From Thuidium tamariscinum (taxonomy: Eukaryota; Streptophyta; Bryopsida; Hypnales; Thuidiaceae), in assembly GCA_947034885.2 (NCBI GenBank), contig OX344750.2:1860001-1924000 (forward strand): a DNA stretch of 64,000 bases. Reading direction: 5' to 3'. The number at the start of each line of letters is the position of its first letter. Positions within the stretch are counted from its first letter, which is position 1. Below are positions 11,733 through 23,830 of the stretch, piece after piece. The notes beneath the pieces were generated by a model, which saw nothing but the letters and a program-made list of their open reading frames with translations, was not told where the DNA came from and made no database searches. Position numbers and translations under genes: made by a program.

Positions 11733-12095
11733 ATGTGCCTTTTTCGTGTATCTCCTGAGATGGAAATATTTTTAGTTAATTTTTCAGTCGAAAAGAAATA
11801 GAAGAGGAATCTAACACAAGCCATTTCATATTTTTTTGAAGCATTATTGAATTAGTTATGAATTTTCAAACACAATTTGGTATAGGTCCCTATTTGTGAT
11901 CATAGGCCCTTGGAAACCCAATCCATCCATGCATAGTTTGAAAAAGAACCAAGGCTTGTTCAAAAACTAGCATTGCAACATGTATAAAGCAATAGAAATG
12001 GTTTCTAAGAGTGTCCCTTTCTAAATTTGAAATGAATGCTCGAATTAATCATTATTTCATACTTCCAATACTTCTAAGAAGGTAGTTGAACAACA
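11733..12095 (+). repeat. Dispersed repeat family R1, copy 1
   Basis: Aligns with 45401-45760 in the same orientation over about 360 bases. Shared words include CCTTTTTCGTGTAT, TTTCAAACACAATTTG, CCCTATTTGTGATCA, GCAACATGTA and AATTAATCATTATTTCA. Both copies carry many substitutions and no ORF; the family is unknown. Confidence 0.65.
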
Positions 12096-14490
12096 AAATG
12101 AACTTAATGCGGCTCTTAAACAATCCATTGAAGAAGTAAAAACAAATCTTATCAAGGTCCATTGTAATCCACACTTCATTATTCCATAATTCAAGTGTCC
12201 ATTTTATAGCCCCTAGTGGATGGTTGAAAATGCCTGCTCAATTTTAGAGCCCTCTCCTATACATTTTCTTATTTTCTTTGTTTGTATAGAGTAGTATTTT
12301 GGATTTCCAATTATGTCATTAGTTTGTTGTTTTGTTGTTCAAGAGGTTTTGCAGGTGATATGCTTTGACAGAATTGGAGAAGGGAGTATTCTTTTCTTCC
12401 CTACTTAGGAGACACACAGTTCTATGAGACAAAAAATATACACATGCAATTCACACAACAACTATGAGGAAAGAATGACATTCTAAATAGAAAGTGCGTA
12501 GTAGAAAAAACAAGAATGAATTGTCATAATCAATGATTATGGTCAATTTTGTTAAAATGGTGTTATTCCGAGTGCCATTTTGACATATTCCATGTGCCAC
12601 TTCGACAAATTTCAAGTGTCATTTTAACATATTTTGTGTACCATTTTGACATAGAGGCTTAGTGGTAGAGGAAGAAAATGTGCCATTTTAATGGAATGTC
12701 ATGCCATTTTATTGGAGTATCGCCATTTTAATGAAATTGACGATGATTGCAAAACAATACGACCTTCAACTCCAATACAATGTGCTTTTTGCTACTACAA
12801 ATGAGGATTTTTGATATACATTTCTCTTACAAATTTGTTCTTGTGAATGTTGCTTTGCCAAATGTGTGTGTTTGATTTTGAAAAAATGTATGTCTCTAGG
12901 AAAAATTCATAACACATTTTATTTAATTAGGATTTAGAATTCCAGCAATTAGTAATGTGATTTTGTCTTCCTACTTACAAGTACTAACCAATTTCACACA
13001 TTGATTCCAATGGCCTTCTTTGACAATCCTACTAATATTGTTGCTTTTTCAATTGTAGTATAATTGCTACTTCTACTTAATGTGTTACAACAATCCCTCA
13101 AGGTTTCAGTGTGAATTTGATTAGAAGAAGAGACCAATGGCTTCTTGCAATTGATTCACCAAAAAATTGAACTTATATTCTATTTTGCCAAGTTTATGCA
13201 AGTCATATTGTATAATTTCCAATCCTCTAATGTATCAAGCTTATTTAAAAAAGATTTGCTTTTGGAGTTAAATCACAATTTACAACTTAACCCTTAAATG
13301 CATACGCATCCAAAAAATGGATGCACCTTGGTCAACCTTGATCCTAACTTTAAATATAACCATTTTTGGAATTTGACTTTGACTAAGAAAATGAAGCTTG
13401 ACAAGTTTTCTTTCAATTTCAACTTGAAATTTTGAAAAATTTGAAAATTTGAAAAAGTTATTGCAATTGCAAGCTCTATGTGTTAAAATCCAAAAAATAC
13501 AATTTGTTGTGTTTTTCATTCATATTTTTTTCTTTTAAAATGAATTTTCAATTTCAATTACAAAATTAAGTTTTCCATTGTTATCTTCATTAATGGTAAA
13601 ATTTTTAGATTATTCTAATACATATTCTTGTTTATATAATTATTCTTTATCCTTAACTTCAAAAAATAACAATATTTAGTAGTTTCCATCAAAAAAATTG
13701 AAAACACTTGAGTGAATAGGAAGTTCAATTTTCTATTAGTAAAAAACATCAAATTTTTATACCTCTATTCAATAAAGTATCAAATGTGGTTTAATAGGCA
13801 AATATTACTTCAAGGTCTTTGTTGTGGTTGTTTGGGGTTTTAAAAATAGAATAATCAATTGAAAATTTTGCAGACTAATATTCATTTCTACTTGTAACTT
13901 TTGAGAGAATTTCAAATAATTTAGATCATTTCTTCTATTTTTACTTATTTATTTCTAGTTTTTGCAACAAAAATGATAACAATTACAATTTTTTACAAAA
14001 TCAATTGAAATTTCTCCTAATATTACATTCTCCATAGTTTGAAGTAATAAGAATATAAGATCAATATTTGAAGGCCATCTAATATGCTAAATTCCCCTTG
14101 GATATGATGTTTGACCAGATGGTAATGGATCTTGTCGTTCTCAGTTCTTATTAAAAACAATACAGTAATCAATGTACAATGGATTAAATTGCTATAATGT
14201 TTCACAAAATTTGTTGCTTTTGCTTTAGTTGCTCTTCTTAGACTATAAATCAAGAAATATAGTAAAAATACCCCATGCAAGAGAATTGGTAGAGGGTTTG
14301 TTTGGTGTACACACTATTTAAGTTTGTAAATGGTACAAGTCTATTTGTCTGCTGAAAGGTATTTGAAGTGGGATAGTCTACTATTTCTATTATTTTGCAA
14401 GAGACTATGAATTCCATAAACATAAATTTCCAAGGGGTGGTTGCAAGAAAGACCATACGTTTTTTGTAGCATTTTGGTACAATATATATT
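12096..14490. other. AT-rich intergenic DNA with one minisatellite
   Basis: No gene recognised. The only structured part is a short degenerate array at 12572-12740. The largest ORFs (79 codons at 13280-13519, 85 at 14023-14280) lack recognisable motifs and are expected by chance in low-complexity AT-rich DNA. Confidence 0.6.
12572..12740. repeat. Degenerate minisatellite, unit about 21-22 bases
   Basis: Repeated variants of GTGCCATTTTGACATATT: at least four units before an interruption at about 12655-12680, then three shorter GCCATTTTAATG-type units. Units differ at several positions, so the array is old. Confidence 0.6.
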
Positions 14491-15175
14491 TTTTCTAGGA
14501 GAACTTTATAATTAGAAAAATATTTTTCTAAAATATGAAAAAAATTTATTTTATGTATACACCTCTAGGAAGAAAGTACCTTAAGAAGGAAAATCATAGG
14601 AACATTTCTTCAATAGGTGATCTCGAAAAGTGCAAAATTTCATGAAAATTGGTACTTAGGTGTTTTAATTTGTAAAAAATAGGGAATTTTTTTCCAAGGA
14701 AACTAAAAATTGGAAATTTTGGAAGAATTCATGTAAGAGAGATTTCACCAAAAGAATGATCTTGAAACCATTTTCAATGTTTAGAATTGCACATGCAAAG
14801 AGCTTTGTTTGCATAAACGTCAAGGACATAAAATAATACTTTTTAAATTTCTTTTTGGTAGGCACATGCCTTTCTAGTGTCAAAATATCCCAAACAAATT
14901 TCAAGTCTACATCATGAATTTGAAGCACTCCACAATACTAAAAAATACTAAACTCCAAAGTGTGATAAATTAGCCAAATTGAAATTTATTTGGAAAATAT
15001 ATTTTGGATATTTCAAAAAAATAAGGAATCTCATTACTATCAAGTTATTCATCTTCAATAAAAATTTCAAGTCAATTGGCTTCATACCCCAAAAGAGTTA
15101 TAGTTGATGACACCTTTGACATTCCAATTGTAACACCAAATAGGACTAATCTTTTTTGCAATCCCCCCAATATAT
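14491..15175 (+). repeat. Dispersed repeat family R2, copy 1
   Basis: Aligns over about 685 bases with 30033-30717, same orientation. Shared words include CTCATGAAAATTGGT or TTCATGAAAATTGGT, GATTTCACCAAAA, GGACATAAAATA and TTCTTGCAATC or TTTTTGCAATC near the right end. No conserved ORF. Length and divergence suggest an old LTR or non-autonomous transposon. Confidence 0.65.
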
Positions 15176-16765
15176 ATGAGATTATGTGATTTTGATATAT
15201 AAAAATATTTCAAATGACTTTGTAGACTTCTTGTTGTGGTTGAATGGGGATATTGATGGCACCTATGTGTATATTGCAAAACCTATACATTAAAGGAGAT
15301 TTGAAAAAATAGAGAGTTGTTTCAAAATTGTTCTCCTTACTATTCCTACAGCAATGAGGGAACAATTGATTGTTGTCAACGTCATAAATACAAAAAAAGA
15401 AAAAGAAAAATTCTCTGATTTAAAAAAAAAAAATCCATTTTTTCCAAAACAAGTATTAAAATAAATATCTAATGTGGCTATTGTTCAACCACATCAAATT
15501 TTGTAGTGGCATAGTTCCTAAAGTTTTAATGTAGGAATTCACAATCTTGTGATTTGGAGCCACATCTCCTCTACTGTATGGATTCAAAAATTGCATTTAC
15601 ATCAAATTTGAAGAATATACCATAAACTTCCAAGTTTTGATTGACAATAGGAAGCAGCTTTTGCATCTCTACCTATGCATGCTAAGTTCTATAAATGATG
15701 CCTACATATTGCAAAGGTCATCTTTATACCATTTGAAAATGCATGACAATTTGTTTGATGCCAATTATTCTATAGAGGGGTTTGATTCCTACTTGATAAG
15801 AAATAGAGAGTATCATTTATTATAGCTTGTGGTTTTTCTTAGAGGCCTAGTATCATGAGAGAGTCTACTACTACAAGAGAGGATAAATTGTAAAGAGGGT
15901 TCATTTGAACCAATAAAATTGACTATGCCATTATGCCAATATTATTATGAGCCATTGACTTCATTAGATGTTTTTTCTGTAGTTTAGAAGACAACAAGTT
16001 TCTAATTGTGGGAACGTTGTTGGGAACTGCCACATTTGCGATTTGACGCGGTCGAGAGATTGCCACGTCAGATAATAATATTTTTTTTTAAATTAAAAAA
16101 AATTCGAAAAAAATTAATTAAAAATAAATAAATTTTAATTTTTTAATTATATTTTATTCTGACTGTTTACAACATTGAAAAAATCTTCTAATCTCCCAAA
16201 AAACATCTAATGAGAAAGAGAGAGCCAATGCAATGAAAGAGACAATGCCATTAGTGGCTAGTAGCCATGGGAAAGTAGAGTTTTCGAAAGGTTTCATTGT
16301 TATCAAAAGATCCAATATATAAAAGATGTGAAATGTTATGAGGTACATCTAGCATTGCAAAATACATAGGAACTGAGCATTTAGAGTAAACAAAAGGAGA
16401 AGAAAATTGAGAAGGAAAAAAATAGTGAAGAAGTTTATAAATATCAAAACTAACCCCTTGATAGCCAAGTACAATTGTCAACAAAAATTGTATCATTGAA
16501 GTCAATGACTTATGTGAACTTCAAATTTCCATTTCTAAGTCAAAGTGTCAAACCTCTTTTTATATTTTTATTTCAAAATTAGATTTACATGGCTCATGTA
16601 CAATATTAATAAATAGTAGGATGTAACTAAAGTCAACCAATAGAAAATACAAGGGAAGAAAAATGAAAACAAAAGAAGAAAGAAAATAGAAAAGAAGAAA
16701 AAAACAAATAGAAAACGAAGTTAAAAAACAAAAGAAAAAACAAGTCTTAAAGTTTGGATTTATAA
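15176..16765. other. AT-rich intergenic DNA, nothing recognised
   Basis: No long ORF, array or inverted repeat was identified. Short ORFs (62-84 codons) show no family motifs. A(n) and T(n) runs are frequent, and 16600-16740 is purine-rich (AAGAAGAAA-type). Confidence 0.6.
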
Positions 16766-17104
16766 AAAATTGTTGTTAAACCATAAATCTTACTCTCTAA
16801 AGAACCAAACCACATTTTTATGGGCAATGTAATGAATGTAGTGATTTTGGACAATTCACTATAAATGAAATTTAATTTTCTTTGATATTTTCATACATCA
16901 TCTAGACAAGTTTTTCTAAAGGCCCAAAATTTTTCATAACTTTTGATATGTTTTTCTTCCTTGGCCTAGCAATTTGTTCAAATTAGGAAAAGAACATGTG
17001 AAAAAAATTTGAAATTGGTTTTTCTAGATTTCTAAAGTATGTGGAAAGCTTTGAATCGTTCCATTTTAATTAATGAGATGAAAGTTTTGAGGAGTTTTAA
17101 TTTG
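16766..17104 (+). repeat. Dispersed repeat family R3, copy 2
   Basis: Second copy of the repeat at 5845-6230, ending in a shared segment that includes CCATTTTRATTAATGAGATG. The two copies differ at many sites. Confidence 0.6.
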
Positions 17105-17329
17105 TGTGCAATCACTAGAAGAAAAACGTGTTCGCTACAATCGAGTGCACTACAACTACATGTCTTATGTAGTTGTTGTCCAACTACAACCTTCTATATT
17201 TGCACAAAATCGATGTTTACATTGTTGTAGTTGCAAAGTAGTTGCAAAATGAAGTTTAGAGTTTACAAGAATGAGAAAAAAAAAGAATAATAAGGTATTC
17301 TACCTTCAATGTTTATTACAATTGTTGAC

Positions 17330-17482
17330 TAGTATCTATGCAACTATTGTGCGACTGTGCAACTATTGTGCAACTACTATGCATTTATGTGACTTTTGTG
17401 TGATTGTGCAACTACTATATATTTGTGCAACTCTTATGCAACTATGCGACTATCGTGCAACCACAATGCGACTATACCACTA
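17330..17482. repeat. Degenerate minisatellite (TGTGCAACTATTG-like)
   Basis: A run of related 10-13 base words, GTGCAACTATT, GTGCGACT, ATGCAACTATGC and TGCAACCACAATG. It reads in one frame as a Cys/Thr/Leu-rich repeat, but this is a by-product of the array and not a gene. Confidence 0.55.
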
Positions 17483-18149
17483 CACTAAAATTGATAAATA
17501 GTGTTGGATGATAATTAGTGTTGTTCCATGTTTTTACCCCCAACACTATTTACGAACTTATGTATAAATAGTGTTGGAGCAATGAACTCATGCCGTCAAA
17601 TTCTGGGTTTTTTTTGGGAGGATCAAATTTTGGTCCTTCCCTGGAGAGGTTAAATTTTACCCTCCCTGCCACCCAACTTTGGTCCTTCTCTGGGAAGATT
17701 GGATTTTTGCCCCTCGTCGTCAACCTTTCCCTTCTATAGCAAACACTAAATTTTGCACTTCCCTGAGAAACTCTATTTTTTGCCTCTCTTGGCTTCTTTC
17801 CTTCCCTACACTTCCCTTCTCTGGTCCTTCCCTACGTTTTCCTTGTTTGGTCCTTCATGAGATTGTGAGGAATGGTGGACAGCTATCCGGTCCTTCAAGG
17901 GTAAAGAGTCCTCCTTCCACGAGGGAGGGGGGGGCTTATACTCCGTAGATTCCCGCCTAATTTTGAATGCTCCCGATTCTCGCTGCTTACCGTTTGAATT
18001 TTGAACTTTGGATGTCTATATCTTTTTATTGAGGTATGTGATTGAACATTGAATTACACCATTTGATTTGTCTTTGTGTCCTCTATTTCCAGTAAAAAAT
18101 GGTTTTTTTTATCACCACTTTTTTTTGCAGCTATATTTTAATTGTTTTG
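17483..18149. other. Non-coding stretch with short inverted repeats
   Basis: AAATAGTGTTGG occurs at about 17495 and 17566 and its complement CCAACACTATTT at about 17540. This gives a small stem, followed by pyrimidine-rich DNA with repeated GGTCCTTCCCT-type words (17630-17860). It may be an element terminus; no gene recognised. Confidence 0.4.
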
Positions 18150-18815
18150 TAGCCGGCTATGGAATGTGTTCTCCTTGCTGAGATTCCTCCCGATGCTCCC
18201 ATCAGTTGTCTTTAGCAAGTTTCTAGTCTTGCCATTCGCCAATCTGTGATTTCTTGGATGATTGACGACGTTGCTGTTCATGGTTTGGTTGGCCTCAATG
18301 CCCGAGTCACCCAAGTGTTTCCAAAATACTTCCGTAGCCAACGCCCCGCCAATCTCATGAAAGCCCATTGATGGTGGTTGCAGCGTGACCAATTCGAAGC
18401 CTTGGAGCTCCCCACCCCATTTTCTTGTAGCTAAAGCTGATTGGGCAAGAAGAGGCGCCATTCCCCAAAAGCAAGACCCGGTTGAGGCAAAAAAAAGAGT
18501 GAATGGGTGCAATATTTATACCCTCTCGTACTTGAAGAATTTGACCGCCTTTGTAAATAATTAGGTGTCAAATTTTCCTCTCACCTACTTTGTGAATTGG
18601 CCCTTCCTATTCTTGTAAGTCCCGAGTCCAATTTCATAGTCCATTTTGTTGATCCCAAAGATAATGTTTTTGTTGGTCAACAAAATCACAGCAAATTGGG
18701 TCAATCAGTTTATGGATAACCACAATATTGTCCTTCTATTCCAACATGGTCGTTTCACTTGTAGCCCTTAAAAGGAGCTTCAAATCAAAATGCAAACTGC
18801 CTACCATTTGAGGCA
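18150..18815 (+). pseudogene. Decayed DDE-type transposase fragment
   Basis: Plus-strand translation gives collinear protein-like stretches broken by stops and frame changes: VTQVFPKYFRSQRPANLMKA, then an EWVQYLYPLVLEEFDRL stretch, a SHLLCELALPIL stretch, FVDPKDNVFVGQQN, and FMDNHNIVLLFQHGRF. The style (basic helix-turn-helix part followed by a WV/FMD segment) resembles the N-terminal DNA-binding half of Tc1/mariner-pogo-like transposases. I recognise the type, not a named family. At least four in-frame stops show it is dead; the catalytic half is missing, because an inverted-repeat element adjoins at 18815. Confidence 0.5.
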
Positions 18816-19998
18816 ACGATGCTAGAGTATGAGCGGAGAGCAATGAGCGTTGAGCAACGAGCAATGAATAATGAAACTTGAATGCTCATTGCAAGAATGT
18901 TTTCTAAAAATAGACATGTAAGAGTAATAAATAGTATTATCAAATCCAAAAATAATAAAGTAAAAAATTAATTAATTTTAAATTTTAAAAAAAATCTACA
19001 AAAAAATAATATAAAACAGTTGATATTATAATGAAAGGTTGTATGATTGAACACCCATTTATTCATGTGTGAATGAACTTCATCCATGTCATCCATCCAT
19101 CATCCATCATTCATCATTCAATTTTCAAATTGTTAAAATTTTTGCAACTCATTATAAACTTCTTTGAAACCAAAGAGGCTTTGAATCATCCGTACTCTTT
19201 AATATTGTCTCCCTAAAAGCCTCTTTGGAATCCCACAAAGGCTTCTCATTTCAAAGAGCCCTTCTTTGGAGCCAAAGAGCTCTCCTAGTATAGGCTTTTT
19301 AGAACCTCAAAAATGCTTCTCGGATTTGATGAGGTTTTTTTTAGTGCCAAAAGGCTTTTTTTAATAAGGCTTTTTGAATTCATAAAAGAGTCCTTGAATC
19401 CAAGGAGCATTTTTTGGTGCCAAAAAGGTCTTTCATTAAAACCACTTTGGAGCTAAAATAAGGATACTTCAAATCAATGATCTCTTCATTTGTGCCAAAA
19501 AGCTCATTAAGAGCATTCTTGAATTGAAGAGGCCTTAAAAGCATCATTTCTTTTTAGTATTGTCTCCCTACAAGCCTCCTCGGAATTCCTAAGAGCCTCC
19601 TTGGAACCCAACGAAGGCTCCTCGGATCCGAGGAGCCTTTTTTGGTGTCCAAAACTTCTTGCAATGAAGGCTCTTTTAAACCCAAGGAAGAGTCTTTGGA
19701 TCCAAGGAGTCTTTTGTTGATGCCAAAAAGTTCTTTCAATGAAGGCTCTTTACAGCCCAAAGAATAATCTACATCCATAGTTCTTAATTTTTTCATCTAT
19801 ATTTTTCATCTACATTCATCTAATATCATTTTTATACATCTAAAGTAATAAATGAAATAAAGCATTTACATCTAAAGATTTATTTTTTATAAATTTAATT
19901 TTTAAATGTTCATTTAAAATTTTTTTTTTAAATTCTTAATGCTCAAATCTTCCCACTCAATGCTCAATGCTCATTGCTCATACTTTAGCAACCCTACT
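18815..19998. mobile_element. Non-autonomous terminal-inverted-repeat element, about 1.2 kb
   Basis: The left end reads GATGCTAGAGTATGAGC (about 18819) and the right end, on the complement, GTTGCTAAAGTATGAGCAAT. Both are followed inward by many copies of TTGAGC/AATGAGC-type words (subterminal repeats at 18835-18890 and 19935-19985). The TAGGGTTGCTAAAG-like end resembles hAT termini, but an 8-base target duplication is not clear. The interior (19150-19780) is a satellite-like array. Confidence 0.55.
19150..19780. repeat. Two-level tandem array inside the 18.8-20.0 kb element
   Basis: Words such as GGCTCTTT, CCAAGGAGC, TTTGGTGCCAAAAAG and CTCCTTGGAACCCAA recur in direct and inverted form. A larger period of about 355 bases joins TTTAATATTGTCTCCCTA (about 19197) and TTTAGTATTGTCTCCCTA (about 19552). 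The 80-codon minus-strand ORF here is a by-product. Confidence 0.6.
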
Positions 19999-21619
19999 TG
20001 ATATAATTTGCCGTCTATAAGTGTATAAGGCTGGCTTTTCCTCCGAATGTCTTTGCGTTATGAGTAGTCAGTTCTTTAGATAAGTGCAAATCTCTTAGAT
20101 AGTTGATTATATCTGCATATTCAAAATCTTGTTGCCCAAGATCGGCCACTAAAGCAAAGCATTCTAACTCATTTCATAGTGCTCCTTTAGCATTTTCACG
20201 CAATGAGCTAAGGTCAAGAAGTAAAGATGTAGACTTGTTCTAGTTCCTTTTCTGGTTTTTATAACCAAGTTATATGGTTGCAAGGATGCCATCAAGCATG
20301 AAGCTCTCCCTTCAGGATGAGACTGTTGTACTAGTAGCTTAAGTTCTTCGGCCTCACACTACACCAATTTTGAAAATTGGCTGGCCAATAGATAATGTTT
20401 AAACTTCGAACAAGCAAACAACAATGCGACTCTGAGCTTCTCAAGTGGGGAGTATTTTAGCTCATAAGCGGTCATAAGTCAATTTGCATAGTATATTGGA
20501 TGAGCTCGTCACGCATTGTCATTCTGCGTGAAAATTACTCCTATTGCATACTCAAAAGTTGAAGGGTTCAAGATGAACTAAATACTCCAATCATGATTTT
20601 TGAACCACTAGACCTTTGGAAAGACGGGACTTCACGTATTCAAACTTCTAATTGCACTCCTCACACCATATAAAGGGTTTGGCCTTTGTAATTAATGAAC
20701 TTATTGGTTGTCCAATGCCAACGAGATTAGGTATGAAGCAGTTGTAATAGAAATTAGTCCCCCAAAGGCTTAATACTTTTTTTTTAAATCGGCGTTTTCA
20801 TTTCTAATATATGTTGAAGCTTATCTGGGTCAACCTTCATTCCTCCACGAAACACCTCATGGCCTAACAATGGCCCTTTTTCAAAACCAAATTTGCACTT
20901 TGTTGGACTCAACGAGCAACCATACTCTTGTAAGCGTTGAAAAGTAGCTTTTACATGTTCAACATGTCTTAGTCTATCACCATATACAACAAAGTCATCG
21001 AAATTTATAAACTCAAATGAATCTTCCTATATATGGACCAATAATTTTCAACTACACGCTTTGAAATGTGTTGCCTGCATTGTATAAACCGAATAGCATG
21101 TACAACCATGTGTATATGTGGTAAAGGTGGTGTAGAGAACGCTATCACAGTGAATGAAAATTTGGTGGTAACCTGAATATCCGTCACAAAAAGAATACAT
21201 TTCATGACCTACAACTTTGTTCAACAACTTGTCAATGCGTGGCAGTGGCTGATGGTCCTTCTTTGTGAATTGATTTAATGCTTTGTAATTCACGCAAATC
21301 CTCCATTTTTCACCTTTCTTTGGTACAATAACGATGAAAGAGACTCATTCTATATTTCTTACTTCAATGATGAATCCACCTTCCAACAACTGATCTAACT
21401 TAGCTTGTAAGATAGCCATCTTCTTGGGACCCATTCTCTTTTGCTTTGATCTTACATGCTTGACATTTGGTACAAGTTTGATCTTGTATTCTTCAAGTGT
21501 AATAGCTAGAAGGTCTGCATGCTTTGTTACAAAGAGATCCGTATAGCCAGTAATGACTTGCTCCAGTTTACAATGCTCAATAGAAGTTAGCTCAAACCAA
21601 ACTTTACCAAATTTAACAG
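19999..21619 (-). pseudogene. Ty3/gypsy pol remnant: reverse transcriptase and RNase H
   Basis: Minus strand. The RT start is preserved at 21345-21656 (AILQAKLDQLLEGGFI), followed at 21048-21293 by KALNQFTKKDHQPLPRID and FCDGYSGYHQI, typical gypsy RT blocks. Next come DFVVYGDRLRHVEHV and KCKFGFEKGPLLGHEV, then an RNase H-like stretch near 20400 (KFKHYLLASQFSKL). Many stops and frameshifts show long decay. It continues upstream, after two interruptions, into the protease at 22904-23246 and gag at 25818-27375. No integrase or LTR was recognised on this side. Confidence 0.8.
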
Positions 21620-21622
21620 CTT

Positions 21623-22900
21623 CACTATAAGAAACTCGCGTTTTCTGTGTCGTCAAAATAAAAACACATCATGTTTTAAAAAACACGACAACACTCGCAA
21701 TTATTAGTTTTAATTACACAAGATTTTATTAGATGTCACTAGAAATATTGCATATTTTTTGTGCAACATGAATATGTCCACTAAGACAAGGATGTTTTTT
21801 TTGGACGTCACATAGAAGATGGTAAAATTTTTTCAAACATCCAAAAAAAAAATAGATGGCCACGTTTGCAAAGAGTTCATTCTAATTTTGAAAAAATTAA
21901 TAAAAAAGTTTACGGTTTGTAGTAAAAAATTGACCACAAGTGAAAAATTTAGAGAAAGGGCAACCATGTGGCATGTTTTGCAAAAAAGGGAATGGATGGA
22001 TGATTTGGATGCATAATATGGATGAAAACAAGCGGCCTTTGTACTAGTCCAGTAGGAGGAGGAGAAACAATCCATATGGGATATACAAGAATAACATTGA
22101 GATGTTTAAGAAAACATCTCGATGTTTGAAATGACATCAACATGTCTGAAATGACGTGACATGTCTCAAATGACATCAACATATTCAATTGTGAAGATGT
22201 CATTTTCTCAAATCCCATATCTTTTGTCTCACCTAGGACTGAGAAAGGATATAAGTATACTCTTTCCCTCCTTCATTTTCATTAACTTTAAATAAAGTGA
22301 TCTTTTCATTTTGCCATTAAAAATTCTCAAGAAGGTAAATGGTAAGTTTTTTATTTATTTATAATTTAATAATTTTATTGTTTTGTTTTGTTTTATTTTT
22401 TAATTTAATATTATTTGTTTTCTGACTTGGCCTTGTAGATACAGTATGTACTAATGACATTTAATTTGATGTCTTAAAAAAACGTCTAAATTGACATCTT
22501 CGAAAACACCATTAAAATCTTTAAATGATCCAAAAGTATGCTGACAAAGCATGCCACATCATCATAATTTGGGGTCCATATCAGCTTAATTAGAAGCCCA
22601 TGTTAGCATAATGTGGGGGTTCATGTCACAAAAAAACATGGATGAGGCAATGGATGAAAAAAAATCATAGATGGCACTGCCCGCCAAAAAGTTGTTGATG
22701 TAGACCTTCCCGCACTGCCAAATGGCACTATTTGGGGCCCTCAAATTAACCTATCTTGAAGGACGTCTAAAAAAAAGGAACATGTTTCCCGTTTTTTCCA
22801 CCATGTTTTTTACTTGTCCATTTTGACGGATTTTAGGTGACATCCTGTTTGACATGAAATCGCGTTTTTTTTGACGTCCTAGAATTTTTTTCTTATAGTG
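21623..22900. mobile_element. CACTA-type (En/Spm-like) non-autonomous element, 1278 bases, inserted in the gypsy pol
   Basis: The left end is CACTATAAGAAA at 21623; the right end, on the complement, is CACTATAAGAAAAAAATTC starting at 22900. A 3-base duplication CTT flanks it (21620-21622 and 22901-22903), as expected for CACTA elements. Removing the element plus one CTT restores the gypsy frame across the junction (EEQ then AVKFGKVWFE). GACGTC, GATGTC and GACATC words recur throughout, consistent with subterminal binding sites. No transposase ORF; the 98-codon minus ORF at 22751-23047 crosses the boundary and is chance. Confidence 0.85.
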
Positions 22901-22903
22901 CTT

Positions 22904-23246
22904 GCTCTTCTTGCATGGCCCGATGGTGTGATCCTCTAAAAGGTCCATTGAATCACTGATTATTTTGGGGAATACGTTAATGGGTACAACTCTACTTCCA
23001 AATCTTCTTATTCCTCTCTGGAATTGGTACTTTGTTCCGAATTCCAAAAAGATTCACTAGAATCTTTTGGATTAGAATAACTTGATGAACTCAAGCCAGC
23101 ATTAGGTACTACTTGGACGCTTACTCTATTCAATGTTGATCTAATCTTCATTTTTCCTTTCTCCCAATAGTTGATAGCTTTCACTTGTCATAATTAAGGT
23201 CTTCCTAAAATTAATGGATATCCACCATTACACATTGATATGTTAA
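22904..23246 (-). pseudogene. Ty3/gypsy protease C-terminal part and linker to RT
   Basis: Minus strand reads NGGYPLILGRP, the usual end of the retropepsin fold, then WEKGKMKI and an acidic Ser-rich linker leading to the CACTA insertion. It belongs to the same element as 25818-27375 and 19999-21619; the protease is cut by the TA-flanked element at 23249. A frameshift lies near the junction. Confidence 0.75.
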
Positions 23247-23509
23247 TACTACAAGGATTTGGGGGTATAAATGATTGTCCTAAATGATTGCAAAATAGTC
23301 ATTCTAGACCACAATGACTAGAAAATGACTTTAGACCCTTGAAGTCATTCCAAACAAGTCATTCTTTAGGTAAATGCAATTTTATTATCACCATCCATTT
23401 TGGCCTTGGATGAAAAAAGGTGACAAAGTCTATATGGTTGATGAGGTAGACAAGTAAATTTTTGGAAAAAAGATGGGCAACTGCTCATTTTCATAGGAAT
23501 TCTTGTCAA

Positions 23510-23830
23510 TATGGACATCCACATCAGCGAATTATGTAGTCATTTTGTAGTTGTGATACAATCAAAGTACTGTTGACGTGAACATCCATGTCAGAGTCAT
23601 ATAGAAGTCATTTTAAAGTCATTCTGTAGTTGCAATACAATCAAAACATTGTTGGCGTGGACATCCACGTCAGAGTCATATAGAAGTCATTTTAAAGTCA
23701 TTATGTAGTCATGATACAATCAAAGCACTTTTGACGTGGACATCCACTTCAAAGTCAAATAGAATTCATTTTAAAATCATTATGTAGTTGTGATACAATC
23801 AAAACACTATTGACGTGAATATCAGAGTCA
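23510..23830. repeat. Tandem array, period about 79 bases, about four units
   Basis: The marker word ATACAATCAAA recurs at about 23557, 23634, 23714 and 23793. Each unit also contains GGACATCCAC or GAACATCCAT and AGTCATTTTAAAGTCATT. It lies inside the TA-flanked element. Confidence 0.75.

Noticed and set aside
17483..17590. Terminal repeats of a transposon (AAATAGTGTTGG words)
   Set aside because: Three short copies in mixed orientation within 100 bases, with no outer boundary or target duplication; kept only as a note.
19554..19796. 80-codon ORF with Leu/Ser/Lys repeats
   Set aside because: Produced by the tandem array inside the inverted-repeat element.
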